From positions 186,001 to 250,000 of the forward strand of contig NZ_RCZG01000006.1 of assembly GCF_006439015.1 (NCBI RefSeq): a DNA stretch of 64,000 bases, written 5' to 3'. The DNA is from Mycolicibacterium hodleri. GTDB taxonomy: Bacteria > Actinomycetota > Actinomycetes > Mycobacteriales > Mycobacteriaceae. Shown here piece by piece: positions 25,058 through 34,227 of the stretch; positions within the stretch are counted from its first letter, which is position 1, and each line of letters starts with the position of its first letter. The notes below the pieces were generated by a model. The model ran no database searches and was not told the origin of the DNA. It was given only the letters and a program-made list of their open reading frames with translations. The translations under genes and the position numbers were made by a program.

Positions 25058-25217
25058 CGGTTCCATCGGCTCTTCGCGCAAGCGCTCATCGGTTCCATCG
25101 GCTCTTCGCGCAAGCGCTCATCGGTTCCATCGGCTCTTCGCGCAAGCGCTCATCGGTTCCATCGGCTCTTCGCGCAAGCGCTCATCGGTTCCATCGGCTC
25201 TTCGCGCAAGCGCTCAT
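25054..25217 (-). other. Chain of five overlapping 11-codon micro-ORFs
   Basis: On the minus strand each repeat contains ATG followed by codons for MSACAKSRWNR and a TGA that overlaps the next ATG as ATGA. Starts are at 25217, 25185, 25153, 25121 and 25089. The first ATG overlaps the LLM stop, and the last stop overlaps the CoA-transferase ATG at 25057. A ribosome could therefore pass by termination-reinitiation through five micro-ORFs to the next gene. M. tuberculosis MIRU repeats in the senX3-regX3 junction have the same coupled-ORF layout. Translation of the micro-ORFs is inference. Confidence 0.6.
25055..25214. repeat. Five perfect 32-bp tandem repeats (MIRU-like)
   Basis: Five identical 32-bp units start at 25055, 25087, 25119, 25151 and 25183; a further five bases match at 25215-25219. 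The array spans exactly the junction between the LLM stop and the CoA-transferase start in the mutase operon. There are no spacers, so it is not CRISPR. Perfect identity implies recent expansion, and the copy number is likely variable between strains. The unit length (32) is not divisible by three, so the reading frame shifts at each copy. Confidence 0.97.
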
Positions 25218-26170
25218 CGCACAGCCTTGGCCAGCTCGCCGATCACTTCCCGGGTGCGGTACTTGGACGCGACGAGCTCGTCGCGGGTGTCTCCGATCGG
25301 CAACAGGCGCACGGACAGATCCGTGACCCCGGCATCGGCGAACTGCCTGAACCTGGCGAGGATTGCCTCTTCGTCGCCTGCGGCACAGAGGTCGCCGACG
25401 TTGCGGGCATCGCCACGGTCGAGCAGCTTCTGATAGTTGGGCGACGTCTCGGCCTCGGACAGAATCCGGTTGGCCCGCTCCTTGGCTTCGTCGATCTCGG
25501 AGTTGGCACACAGGCATACCGGGATACCGGCGACGATTCGCGGCGCTGGCCTGCCGGCATCTGCCGCCGCCTTGGTAATGCGCGGCGCGATGTGGTCGCC
25601 GATGGCGCGTTCGTCAGCCATCCACAACACGGTGCCGTCGGCATGCTCGCCGGCGATCCTCAGCATCACCGGACCGAGCGCGGCGACGAGCACCGGCAAC
25701 GGTGAAACCGGCGGCAGGTCAAGCGGATTGTGCACGGTGAAGGTGGCGTTCTCGACGTCGACCGGGCCGGGGTTCTGGAATGCCGCGTGGAGCACCTCAA
25801 GGTAGTCACGGGTGTAGGCCGCGGGCTTCTCGTACGGCAGGCCGAGCATGTCGCGGACGATCCAGTGGTGCGACGGCCCGACGCCGAGGGCCAACCGGCC
25901 GCCGGCGACGGCGTGCACCGACAGCGCCTGGCGGGCGAGCGCAATGGGGTGCTGAGCCTGCAGCGGCACGACTGCCGTGCCCAATTCGATCGTGGTGGTG
26001 CGGGTGGCCATCAGGGCCACCATCGTGAGCGCGTCGAAGTCGTTGGGCACCTGCGGCATCCACGCGGTGTCCAGGCCCGCCGACTCGGCCCATTCGATGT
26101 CGGAGACCAATTTGGCGACCTTTCGCGCCGAGTCGCCCCGCTCGGCGCCGATCATCACGCCAAGTCTCAA
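25214..26170 (-). CDS. LLM class (F420-type) oxidoreductase
   Basis: A 318-residue luciferase-like monooxygenase-fold protein of the mycobacterial F420-dependent group. It starts LRLGVMIGAERGDSARKV and contains TIELGTAVVPLQAQHPIALARQA, GRLALGVGPSHHWIV and LPVLVAALGPVMLRIAGEHADGTVLW, which line the flavin or F420 pocket. TTG 26170 is preferred because AGGGAG lies eight bases upstream and family members begin at this point; GTG 26179 is an alternative. Its TGA overlaps the first ATG of the micro-ORF chain. It would reduce or oxidise a pathway intermediate, but the substrate is unknown. Confidence 0.88.
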   Translation of the reverse strand: MRLGVMIGAERGDSARKVAKLVSDIEWAESAGLDTAWMPQVPNDFDALTMVALMATRTTTIELGTAVVPLQAQHPIALARQALSVHAVAGGRLALGVGPSHHWIVRDMLGLPYEKPAAYTRDYLEVLHAAFQNPGPVDVENATFTVHNPLDLPPVSPLPVLVAALGPVMLRIAGEHADGTVLWMADERAIGDHIAPRITKAAADAGRPAPRIVAGIPVCLCANSEIDEAKERANRILSEAETSPNYQKLLDRGDARNVGDLCAAGDEEAILARFRQFADAGVTDLSVRLLPIGDTRDELVASKYRTREVIGELAKAVR

Positions 26171-26199
26171 CTCTTCCACTCCCTCTGGCTGCTCACTCG

Positions 26200-26261
26200 C
26201 GCCGAGCGTGCGTCCACGGCGAGAAATCGACGGGGATGTCGCCGTGGGCGCACACTCGGCG
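26200..26261. repeat. 60-bp palindromic intergenic element, copy 2
   Basis: Arms 26200-26222 and 26239-26261 are complementary over 23 bases with two mismatches, around a 16-base loop. The core 26201-26260 is 60 bp and has the same GCCGAG/CTCGGC ends as the element at 14221-14280. It lies between the mutase small-subunit gene (stop 26266) and the LLM start, inside an operon, so it may attenuate transcription or protect the upstream message. Confidence 0.65.
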
Positions 26262-26265
26262 TCAC

Positions 26266-26663
26266 CTAGGCGTCTGCCTTGTCAGTCAACGCCCGTACAC
26301 CGGTCACTAGGTCCTCGAGGGGAGTCCCGGTGGGAAACACGGCTGCGGCACCAACATCCAACAACTTCTGCACGTCGGCCTGCGGGATGGTGCCCCCTAC
26401 GACCACGGCGATGTCCCCGGCATCAGCGGCGCGGAGCGCGTCCACCACCCTCGCGGTCAGTCCCACGTGCGCGCCAGACAGGATCGACAGCCCGACGAGC
26501 TTGACGTCCTCCTGGAGTGCGATCGACACGATGTCCTCGATACGCTGGCGAATACCGGTGTAAATGACCTCGAATCCGGCATCGCGAAGCGTCCGCGCGA
26601 CGATCTTGGCGCCGCGGTCGTGGCCGTCCAGGCCGGGCTTGGCCACCAGCACCCTGGCGCCCA

Positions 26664-26664
<1 letters not shown>
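26266..26664 (-). CDS. B12-binding small subunit of acyl-CoA mutase
   Basis: A 132-residue cobalamin-binding domain protein. The base-off B12 motif is KPGLDGHDRGAK, whose histidine would replace the dimethylbenzimidazole ligand, with GLSILSGAH and VVVGGTIPQAD forming the nucleotide-tail site. Separate small subunits of this size occur in isobutyryl-CoA mutase (IcmB), 2-hydroxyisobutyryl-CoA mutase (HcmB) and relatives. GTG 26664 overlaps the last base of the large-subunit stop (TAGTG), so the two subunits are co-translated. Confidence 0.92.
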
Positions 26665-28253
<1,589 letters not shown>

Positions 28254-28266
28254 CGAGGGATAACGT

Positions 28267-28294
28267 ACTTGCTAAAAATGAGAATGCCAATACC
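28267..28294. promoter_or_regulatory. Operator/promoter repeat, copy 1 (mutase side)
   Basis: A 22-bp sequence at 28267-28288 is repeated exactly at 28403-28424. It contains GAGAAT-GCC-AATACC at 28280-28294, 27 bases before the mutase start at 28253. TTGCTA and TACCGC with a 16-base gap resemble promoter hexamers on the plus strand. Confidence 0.55.
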
Positions 28295-28402
28295 GCTTAG
28301 CGGAAACACACCGCGAGTCAGACGTCCCGGCCCATGTCAGAAGCTACGCGGCCACACCGGCCATTCCGCCTGACCAGGCGTCTCGGGGCCCAGGAGTATG
28401 AC

Positions 28403-28432
28403 ACTTGCTAAAAATGAGAATGCCCCTACCGT
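28403..28432 (+). promoter_or_regulatory. Operator/promoter repeat, copy 2 (ligase side)
   Basis: The second exact copy of the 22-bp repeat. TTGCTA at 28405-28410 and TACCGT at 28427-28432, 16 bases apart, form a plausible promoter for the rightward genes starting at 28469, and the GAGAAT half-site (28416-28430) occupies the spacer. No gene is visible in 28254-28468. Confidence 0.55.
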
Positions 28433-28468
28433 TCGGCTAACATCGAGTCGAGCGATCCGAGGAGAACG

Positions 28469-28795
28469 ATGTCCAGCGAGCACCAACCCCTAGCCGACCG
28501 AACCCTCGTGGTGTCGGGCGGCAGCCGCGGCATTGGTCTGGCCATCGCCGTCGGCGCCGCCAGGCTCGGCGCCAACGCAGTCCTGCTCGCCAAGACCAGT
28601 GAGCCTCATCCGAAGCTGCCGGGCACCGTGCACACCGCGGTCGCCGACGTCGAGGCTGCGGGCGGCAAGGGTCTCGCCATGGTCGGTGACGTCCTGGTGG
28701 GATCGGGTGTCACCGACCTCTCGCCATACGGCGGCGGCGACGATCCGATGTGGGACATCTTCGTCGACAAGCCAGAGAGCGCACACGCACCGTGA
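28469..28795 (+). pseudogene. Internally deleted SDR (HSDL2-like) remnant
   Basis: An open frame of 108 codons joins the N-terminal NAD-binding part of an HSDL2-like SDR (TLVVSGGSRGIGLAIAVGAA, ANAVLLAKTSEPHPKLPGT, GKGLAMVGD) directly to the family's C-terminal tail (GVTDLSPYGGGDDPMWDIFVD). About 170 residues are missing, including the NAG segment and the catalytic Ser, Tyr and Lys. The deletion kept the frame, so a short protein could still be made, but it cannot be an active SDR. Its stop overlaps the GTG of the acyl-CoA ligase, and the preserved frame may simply keep translational coupling to that gene. Confidence 0.75.
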
Positions 28796-30312
28796 GCATC
28801 TCCCTGCTGCTCGAGATGGCGGCGTCGACGAACCCCGACCGGCCCGCGGTGGTCTCCGGCGAGACCCGATTGTCCGCAGCGGAACTCAGCACGCTGGCCG
28901 ACGGCGCGGCCGGCGTCATCGCCGCCTCGGGGGCCCGACACGTGGCGTACGTCGGCACCGGCGGCGAGATGCTGCCGCTGCTGTTGTTCGCGTCCGCCCG
29001 CGCGAGAGTCGCCGTCTCGCCGGTGAACTATCGACTGTCCACCGAGGGTGTTCAGTCGTTGATCGAGCGTCTCCCGGACCCGCTCATCGTGGTCGACGAC
29101 GCCTACCGGGCCGTGATCGCTGGCGGCCGGGTGATGACCTCGGCGGAGTTTCTCGCCGCCGCCAAGACGGCCGAGCCCGCATCCGAGTTCCCCGACCCGG
29201 ATTCGGTCGCCGTGGTGCTGTTCACCTCAGGCACCACGTCACGGCCCAAGGCCGTCGAGCTCACGCACAACAACCTCACCAGCTACGTCACCGGGACAGT
29301 CGAATTCGACTCCGCCGACCCCGCGGACGCCGCGCTGATCTGCGTACCGCCGTACCACATCGCCGGTGTCGGTGCGGCGTTGTCCAACTTGTATGCGGGT
29401 CGAAAGATGGTGTATCTCAAGGATTTCAGTGCGCGCGAATGGATCAATCTGGTCGGTGCCGAAGGCGTGACGTCGGCGACGGTGGTGCCCACGATGCTCG
29501 ACCGCATCGTGACCGTGCTCGACACCGAGACTGGTCCTGAATCGGGGCATCTGCCCACGTTGCGCACGCTGGCCTACGGCGGATCCAAGGTGGCCCTCCC
29601 GTTGGTCCGCAAGGCGCTGTCCCTGCTGCCGGAGGTCGGCTTCGTCAACGCCTATGGGCTCACCGAGACCAGCTCGACCATCGCCGTTCTGACCCCGGAC
29701 GACCACCGGGCCGCCCTCGGCGCCGAAGACGGCGACGCCATGCGCCGACTCGGCTCGGTGGGCCAGCCCGTACCCGGGATCGAGGTACAGATCCGCGCCG
29801 ACGACGGCACCGTCCTACCCCCTGGCGAAGCCGGCGAGCTCTTCGTTCGGGGGGAGCAGGTCTCCGGCAAGTACACCGACATCGGCTCAGTGCTCGACGC
29901 CGATGGATGGTTTCCCACCAGAGACCTCGCGATGCTCGACGCGGCAGGCTACTTGTTCATCGGCGGGCGGTCCGACGACACCATCATTCGTGGCGGCGAG
30001 AACATCGCACCCGCGGAGATCGAGGACGTCCTGGTCGAGCACCCCGCCGTCCGCGACTGCGCGGTGGTGGGCGCCGATGACCCCGAATGGGGGCAGATCA
30101 TCGTCGCGGTCGTCGTACCCATGCCCGGCGTCGAACCCGATTCCGACGAGTTGCGCGCGCACGTCCGCGCGCAATTGCGCGGCTCGCGCACGCCGGACCG
30201 CGTAGTCTTCCGCGACGAACTCCCCACCAACGCCACCGGCAAGATTCTCCGCCGGACGCTTCTGGAGGAACTCGCCACCGAATCAACCACTGCCAGCAAG
30301 GAGTCAGCATGA
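28792..30312 (+). CDS. Acyl-CoA ligase (AMP-forming)
   Basis: A 506-residue adenylate-forming ligase. AMP-binding motif LFTSGTTSRPKAVELTH, acceptor motif YGLTETSST, hinge region GRSDDTIIRGGENIAPAEIE and catalytic lysine in NATGKILRRTL are all present. It would form acyl-CoA or a related thioester; substrate unknown. GTG 28792 overlaps the stop of the deleted SDR as GTGA. It is under the promoter-operator at 28403 and is followed, again with an ATGA overlap, by a small protein of unknown function. Confidence 0.9.
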   Translation: MSISLLLEMAASTNPDRPAVVSGETRLSAAELSTLADGAAGVIAASGARHVAYVGTGGEMLPLLLFASARARVAVSPVNYRLSTEGVQSLIERLPDPLIVVDDAYRAVIAGGRVMTSAEFLAAAKTAEPASEFPDPDSVAVVLFTSGTTSRPKAVELTHNNLTSYVTGTVEFDSADPADAALICVPPYHIAGVGAALSNLYAGRKMVYLKDFSAREWINLVGAEGVTSATVVPTMLDRIVTVLDTETGPESGHLPTLRTLAYGGSKVALPLVRKALSLLPEVGFVNAYGLTETSSTIAVLTPDDHRAALGAEDGDAMRRLGSVGQPVPGIEVQIRADDGTVLPPGEAGELFVRGEQVSGKYTDIGSVLDADGWFPTRDLAMLDAAGYLFIGGRSDDTIIRGGENIAPAEIEDVLVEHPAVRDCAVVGADDPEWGQIIVAVVVPMPGVEPDSDELRAHVRAQLRGSRTPDRVVFRDELPTNATGKILRRTLLEELATESTTASKESA

Positions 30313-30611
30313 TCAAGAACGGCACCCGCCTGCAGAGTCAGGTGTGCGACACGCAGGTCATCGTGGTCCGTAGCGCCGACAGCCTCGACGACCTCCGCGC
30401 GGGCGGAGCACCGATGGTGCCCATCGTGTCGGACGTCGCCGAAGGGTTGGCCCTCGACGCCGCGTTGGGCGACGGCAACCTCATGGGCAAGCGCTACGTC
30501 GACGACGGTGGAGCCGAGGTCCTGGTCACCAAGGCGGGCGCAGGCACGCTCAGCATCGGTTCCACCCCGTTGTCGATCAAGGAAGCCAAGCCGCTCCCCG
30601 CCAGCGACTGA
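30309..30611 (+). CDS. Small protein of unknown function
   Basis: A 100-residue soluble protein that I do not recognise. It has two similar-looking beta-rich halves, VCDTQVIVVRSADSLDDLRAGGAPM and GAEVLVTKAGAGTLSIGSTPL (each quoted segment is a visible conserved-looking strand pair), one cysteine and no signal peptide. ATG 30309 overlaps the acyl-CoA ligase stop as ATGA, so the two are made together; it may be an accessory or chaperone of the ligase. Codon use is like its neighbours, and the overlap makes it a real gene. Confidence 0.65.
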   Translation: MIKNGTRLQSQVCDTQVIVVRSADSLDDLRAGGAPMVPIVSDVAEGLALDAALGDGNLMGKRYVDDGGAEVLVTKAGAGTLSIGSTPLSIKEAKPLPASD

Positions 30612-30659
30612 ACGCCGATCCGTGGCCCGCCGGCCCGATCGATCGTGCATCCTTAGCGC

Positions 30660-31313
30660 GTGACTGTCGACTCGCTGCTACAGACCATCCCGCCGATGGC
30701 GGTGTACCTAGTGGTCGGGGTGGTGATCGGGCTGGAGAGCCTGGGCATCCCGCTGCCCGGCGAGATCGCGCTCGTCAGCGCCGCCCTGCTGGCCTCACGC
30801 CACACCCTCGACATCAACCCCGTCGGCGTCGGCGCTGCGGCGACCATCGGCGCGATCATCGGCGACACGATCGGCTACAGCGTCGGCCATCGATACGGAA
30901 TGAGCCTGTTCGAAAGGCTGGGCAAGCGCTTCCCCAAGCACTTCGGTCCAGGACACGTCGCCCTCGCCAAGCAACTGTTCACCCGGTGGGGGGTGTGGGC
31001 GGTGTTCTTCGGACGCTTCATTGCGCTGCTTCGCATCTTCGCAGGCCCGCTAGCAGGTGCGCTGAAGATGCCCTATCGAAAGTTTCTGGCCGCCAACGCA
31101 ACCGGCGCAATACTGTGGGCGGGCGGTACCACCGCCGTCGTGTACTACTTGGGCATGGCCGCGGAGAAGTGGTTGTCCCGGTTCTCCTGGGTCGCGCTCG
31201 TCGTCGCCGTGGTGATCGGCGTCGCCTTCACGTTGGTCATGAGGGAGCGCACCGCGGCGGCCATCGCCAAGTTGCATGACGAACACGACTGGGACACGCT
31301 CAAGGAGACGTAG
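30660..31313 (+). CDS. DedA family membrane protein
   Basis: A 217-residue inner-membrane protein of the DedA/SNARE-associated family, linked to lipid carrier translocation and membrane homeostasis. Seen: an N-terminal span with LESLGIPLPGE, the re-entrant GAIIGDTIGYSVGHRYG, the conserved FFGRFIALLRIFAGPLAG and the glycine-rich ANATGAILWAGG followed by C-terminal spans. The start is GTG 30660. It stands alone between the ligase operon and the convergent GntR gene, so it is probably not part of the catabolic pathway. Confidence 0.87.
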   Translation: MTVDSLLQTIPPMAVYLVVGVVIGLESLGIPLPGEIALVSAALLASRHTLDINPVGVGAAATIGAIIGDTIGYSVGHRYGMSLFERLGKRFPKHFGPGHVALAKQLFTRWGVWAVFFGRFIALLRIFAGPLAGALKMPYRKFLAANATGAILWAGGTTAVVYYLGMAAEKWLSRFSWVALVVAVVIGVAFTLVMRERTAAAIAKLHDEHDWDTLKET

Positions 31314-31319
31314 GTAGAC

Positions 31320-32096
31320 CTACAGCGCGACGCGTCCCGAGCGTGCCGAGGCCGCGTTTACGACGTCGTCGTTGAAGCGCTCCAGCACCAGGGCCTGGGT
31401 CGCGGCGAGGTGTCTTCGCGCAATCCCCTGGGCGTCGTCGGCACGGCCTGCGGCGATCTCCTCGACGAGCCTGCGGTGGGTGCGCACAGCGGAGCGTGCG
31501 GCAGTCGGCGACGGGTATTCACCGAGCTTGGTGCGGGTCGCCGCCCACTGCTGTTCCTGAGCCGACCACAGTGCGACGAGGCTCCGCACCACATGGCGCA
31601 TCGTGTCGTTCGGGGTGAATGCGACGACGAGGTCGTGGAATTCGCGTGAGATTCGGGTGAAGGCGACGCCGTCGGCCACCGCTTTCGCGGAGGCCTCGAC
31701 GTTGGCGGTCAGCGCGGGGACGACGGCGACCGCCCGGTCTGCGCGCCGGGCCACCTCGCCTGCGCACAATGGTTCCAGTAGCAGCAGTCCCCGAGCGAGA
31801 TCACCGAGCGTGACCCGGGCGCCCTGCAACATCAGGCCCAGATGGTATGCGCCCGACGACTGGTCGGGTCGGTGCACCTCCGCGCCGCCGACGCTACCCC
31901 GCAGGACGGTGATCAGTCCCTCGGTTTCGAGGATCCGTAAGGCCTCGCGCACCGAAGGATGACTCACGCCGAAGTCGTTCACCAGCTGGTCCTGAGTGGG
32001 AAGCCGGTCACCCATCCGTCCCGTGAGGATGCCCTCGCGCAGTTCGCTGGCGACCGTCTCGGCGATACGACGCTGCGGAGTCCGTCCTGGTGGCAC
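31320..32096 (-). CDS. GntR/FadR-type transcriptional regulator
   Basis: A 258-residue regulator with an N-terminal winged helix (LREGILTGRMGDRLPTQDQL, then FGVSHPSVREALRILETEGL) and a C-terminal FCD ligand-binding domain rich in His and Arg. FCD proteins bind small acids or acyl-CoAs. GTG 32096 is the start. The gene is divergent from the four-dehydrogenase operon at 32144, with a perfect 18-bp palindrome in the 47-base gap, so it almost certainly controls that operon and itself. Confidence 0.9.
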   Translation of the reverse strand: MPPGRTPQRRIAETVASELREGILTGRMGDRLPTQDQLVNDFGVSHPSVREALRILETEGLITVLRGSVGGAEVHRPDQSSGAYHLGLMLQGARVTLGDLARGLLLLEPLCAGEVARRADRAVAVVPALTANVEASAKAVADGVAFTRISREFHDLVVAFTPNDTMRHVVRSLVALWSAQEQQWAATRTKLGEYPSPTAARSAVRTHRRLVEEIAAGRADDAQGIARRHLAATQALVLERFNDDVVNAASARSGRVAL

Positions 32097-32110
32097 GATT
32101 CGAATACTAG

Positions 32111-32128
32111 CAATCCTTATAAGGATTG
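32111..32128. promoter_or_regulatory. 18-bp perfect palindrome, likely GntR operator
   Basis: CAATCCTTATAAGGATTG is fully self-complementary over 18 bases and AT-rich against a GC-rich background. It lies 15 bases before both flanking starts (32096 on the minus strand, 32144 on the plus strand). The central TTATAA could contribute -10 elements. Confidence 0.75.
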
Positions 32129-32143
32129 ACCTACGATCGTCGG

Positions 32144-33298
32144 GTGGACTTCGAGATGGGTCGTGAGGCGGCAGACCTCCGGCACGAGCTTCGTGACCTG
32201 GTGAAAACGCATGTACCGGAGGACTTCCTCGGCGCGTTCACCGACGACCCAGCCGATCTGGCGGTTGCGCAGAAGTTCTGCCAACTGCTGGCCGAACGCG
32301 GACTGCTGTGCATGTCGTGGCCCGAGCAATTCGGCGGCCGCGGTTCATCGGTCTGGGAGCAGACCGTCGTGCGCGAGGAAATGTGGGCCCACCACGAACC
32401 GCGTGGCGCGCAGTACATGGGCGTGAACTGGGTGGGGCCGACGCTCATGCGCCACGGCACCGCGGAGCAGCAGCGCAAGCATCTGCCGCGGATCGCCCGC
32501 GGCGAGGTCATCTGGTGTCAGGGATTCAGTGAGCCGGAAGCCGGCTCGGACCTGGCCTCCCTCCGCACGGCGGCCACGCACGACGGGGACGGCTGGCGCA
32601 TCAACGGTCAGAAGATCTGGACGTCGTACGCCACGATGGCACAGTGGTGCTTCCTTCTTGCCCGAACGACCAAGTGGGACAAGAACACCACTAAGAAGCA
32701 GGCCGGTTTGACCATCTTCCTGGTGCCAATGGACGATCCTGCGATCACGGTACGGCCGATCGGTTGCATGATGGGTCCGCATCACCTCAACGAGGTGTTC
32801 ATCGACGACCTCCGGGTGACCGAGGCCGACATCCTGGGGACACTCGACGACGGCTGGTCGATCGTCGCCGACGTGTTGTCGTTCGAACGTCTCGGCATCG
32901 CGCGCTACGCGCGGTGCGAACGACTCTTGCACATGGCGCCCGAGCAGCTCGGTGAGCACTGGCCCGACCTGCCCCCTGAACTGCGCGGTCGGTGGACCAG
33001 GATGCTGACCCACTGCCGCAGGGCCCGACTGCTGGCTTACCGCCTGGTGTCGCTGCAGAGCGAGGGGCGTGTGACACCCACCGACGTGGCGGCCTATCGC
33101 ATCGCCGTCACGAAACTCGACCAGGACAGCGCCGAGGTGCTGATGGAGATTGCCGCCGAGGCACCGGAGGAGGGCACCGCGTTGTTCCGTAGCGAGGTCG
33201 AAGACCACTGGCGCTACTCGCAGGCATCCACGGTGTCGTCGGGCAGCATCGAGATGCAGCGCATTCTGCTGTCGCGTTCCCTCTTGGCGGCACGATGA
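32144..33298 (+). CDS. Acyl-CoA dehydrogenase, large partner (pair 1 of GntR operon)
   Basis: A 384-residue acyl-CoA dehydrogenase: WCQGFSEPEAGSDLASL and NGQKIWTSYATMAQW in the middle domain, and a divergent C-terminal end SSGSIEMQRILLSRSLLAAR in which the usual GGT is SSGS. I chose GTG 32144, giving Val-Asp-Phe-Glu-Met; the TTG at 32126 lies in the operator. With so short a distance from the palindrome, the message is probably leaderless. The smaller partner overlaps its stop. Confidence 0.88.
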   Translation: MDFEMGREAADLRHELRDLVKTHVPEDFLGAFTDDPADLAVAQKFCQLLAERGLLCMSWPEQFGGRGSSVWEQTVVREEMWAHHEPRGAQYMGVNWVGPTLMRHGTAEQQRKHLPRIARGEVIWCQGFSEPEAGSDLASLRTAATHDGDGWRINGQKIWTSYATMAQWCFLLARTTKWDKNTTKKQAGLTIFLVPMDDPAITVRPIGCMMGPHHLNEVFIDDLRVTEADILGTLDDGWSIVADVLSFERLGIARYARCERLLHMAPEQLGEHWPDLPPELRGRWTRMLTHCRRARLLAYRLVSLQSEGRVTPTDVAAYRIAVTKLDQDSAEVLMEIAAEAPEEGTALFRSEVEDHWRYSQASTVSSGSIEMQRILLSRSLLAAR

Positions 33299-34227
33299 TC
33301 ACCGATCTCGGTCGCGAAGCCAAGGAGTATGGGCACCAAGCCCTTCGGGCAATCGAGGCGGCTGGCGGCGACGAACTGGTGCAGCGAGCAGAAGCCGACC
33401 CGACCGCCCGCGAGTCGCTCGCCGCGCCCGTCCTCGCCGATCTCGGGGCCTGGGAACTCGAGCCGAGAAGCGACGCCGACCAACTCGAGGCGGCATCGGC
33501 CCTATGCCGAAGCGCAGGCTACTGGGCCCTCCCCTACCCGCTCGCCGAGCGACTATCCCGCACCGCCGACGACGACGGGCTGATCGTCGTCGCCGACACG
33601 CGACCGGCCGGCGGCGTCTCCGGCGTAGAGGTGAACTGGGGTGCCGTGGCGTTGGACGGGCGCCGCAGCAGAGCCAGCGCGGTCGGTGAGCCGGAACGTG
33701 CGTTCGTCACGCGGCTCGCACTGACACCGACGTCTGGCGACGCGACGGCGGATCTTCCCGTGGCGCTGCTACTGCCGTGCTGGACGTTGCTCGGAATGTT
33801 GGACCGGGCAATCGAACTCACCGTTGCCCACGTGCAGTTGCGGCAGCAGTTCGGTCAGCCACTGTCAGGATTTCAAAGCGTGCAGTTCCAGCTGACCGAT
33901 GCCGAGGTCGAGAGAGCTGGACTCGAGATGCTGGCCAAGTACGCCACCTGGAGTGCGGCCGAGGGCAGTGACGACGCACTCGACGATGCGCTCTCGGTGC
34001 GGATGGCTGCCCTCGACGCGGCCGAGATCGTCTTTCGGATCACCCATCAGCTGCACGGCGCCGTCGGGTTTTGCGACGAGACGACCCTCTCCTGGCTGTC
34101 GCGGTACAGCCAGCCACTGCGCCGCCTGCCACTGGGAATCTCCGCCACCCGAACCCACCTGACCGAACGACTCGGCTCCCGCGGACTGACCGGACTCTAC
34201 GGCGGCTCCCACGAGGTCGTGTCGTGA
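33295..34227 (+). CDS. Acyl-CoA dehydrogenase, small partner (pair 1)
   Basis: A 310-residue divergent acyl-CoA dehydrogenase subunit. The C-terminal helical domain is recognisable from RQQFGQPLSGFQSVQFQLTD and THQLHGAVGFCDETTLSWLSRY, where the flavin-contacting GGIG of other subunits has become GAVG. The N-terminal and beta domains are poorly conserved. ATG 33295 overlaps the larger partner's stop as ATGA, and its own end overlaps the next dehydrogenase as GTGA. Confidence 0.82.
   Translation: MITDLGREAKEYGHQALRAIEAAGGDELVQRAEADPTARESLAAPVLADLGAWELEPRSDADQLEAASALCRSAGYWALPYPLAERLSRTADDDGLIVVADTRPAGGVSGVEVNWGAVALDGRRSRASAVGEPERAFVTRLALTPTSGDATADLPVALLLPCWTLLGMLDRAIELTVAHVQLRQQFGQPLSGFQSVQFQLTDAEVERAGLEMLAKYATWSAAEGSDDALDDALSVRMAALDAAEIVFRITHQLHGAVGFCDETTLSWLSRYSQPLRRLPLGISATRTHLTERLGSRGLTGLYGGSHEVVS

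Noticed and set aside
25055..25214. CRISPR array
   Set aside because: The units are directly adjacent, with no spacers, and no cas genes are present.
24725..25705. Plus-strand open frame with a repeated motif containing FIGSIGSSRKRSS, looking like a repeat protein
   Set aside because: It runs antisense through the CoA-transferase and LLM genes; the repetition is only the 32-bp tandem array read in shifting frames.
28254..28468. Cobalamin riboswitch upstream of the mutase
   Set aside because: The region is short and has no B12-box-like conserved element; the duplicated operator explains its structure.
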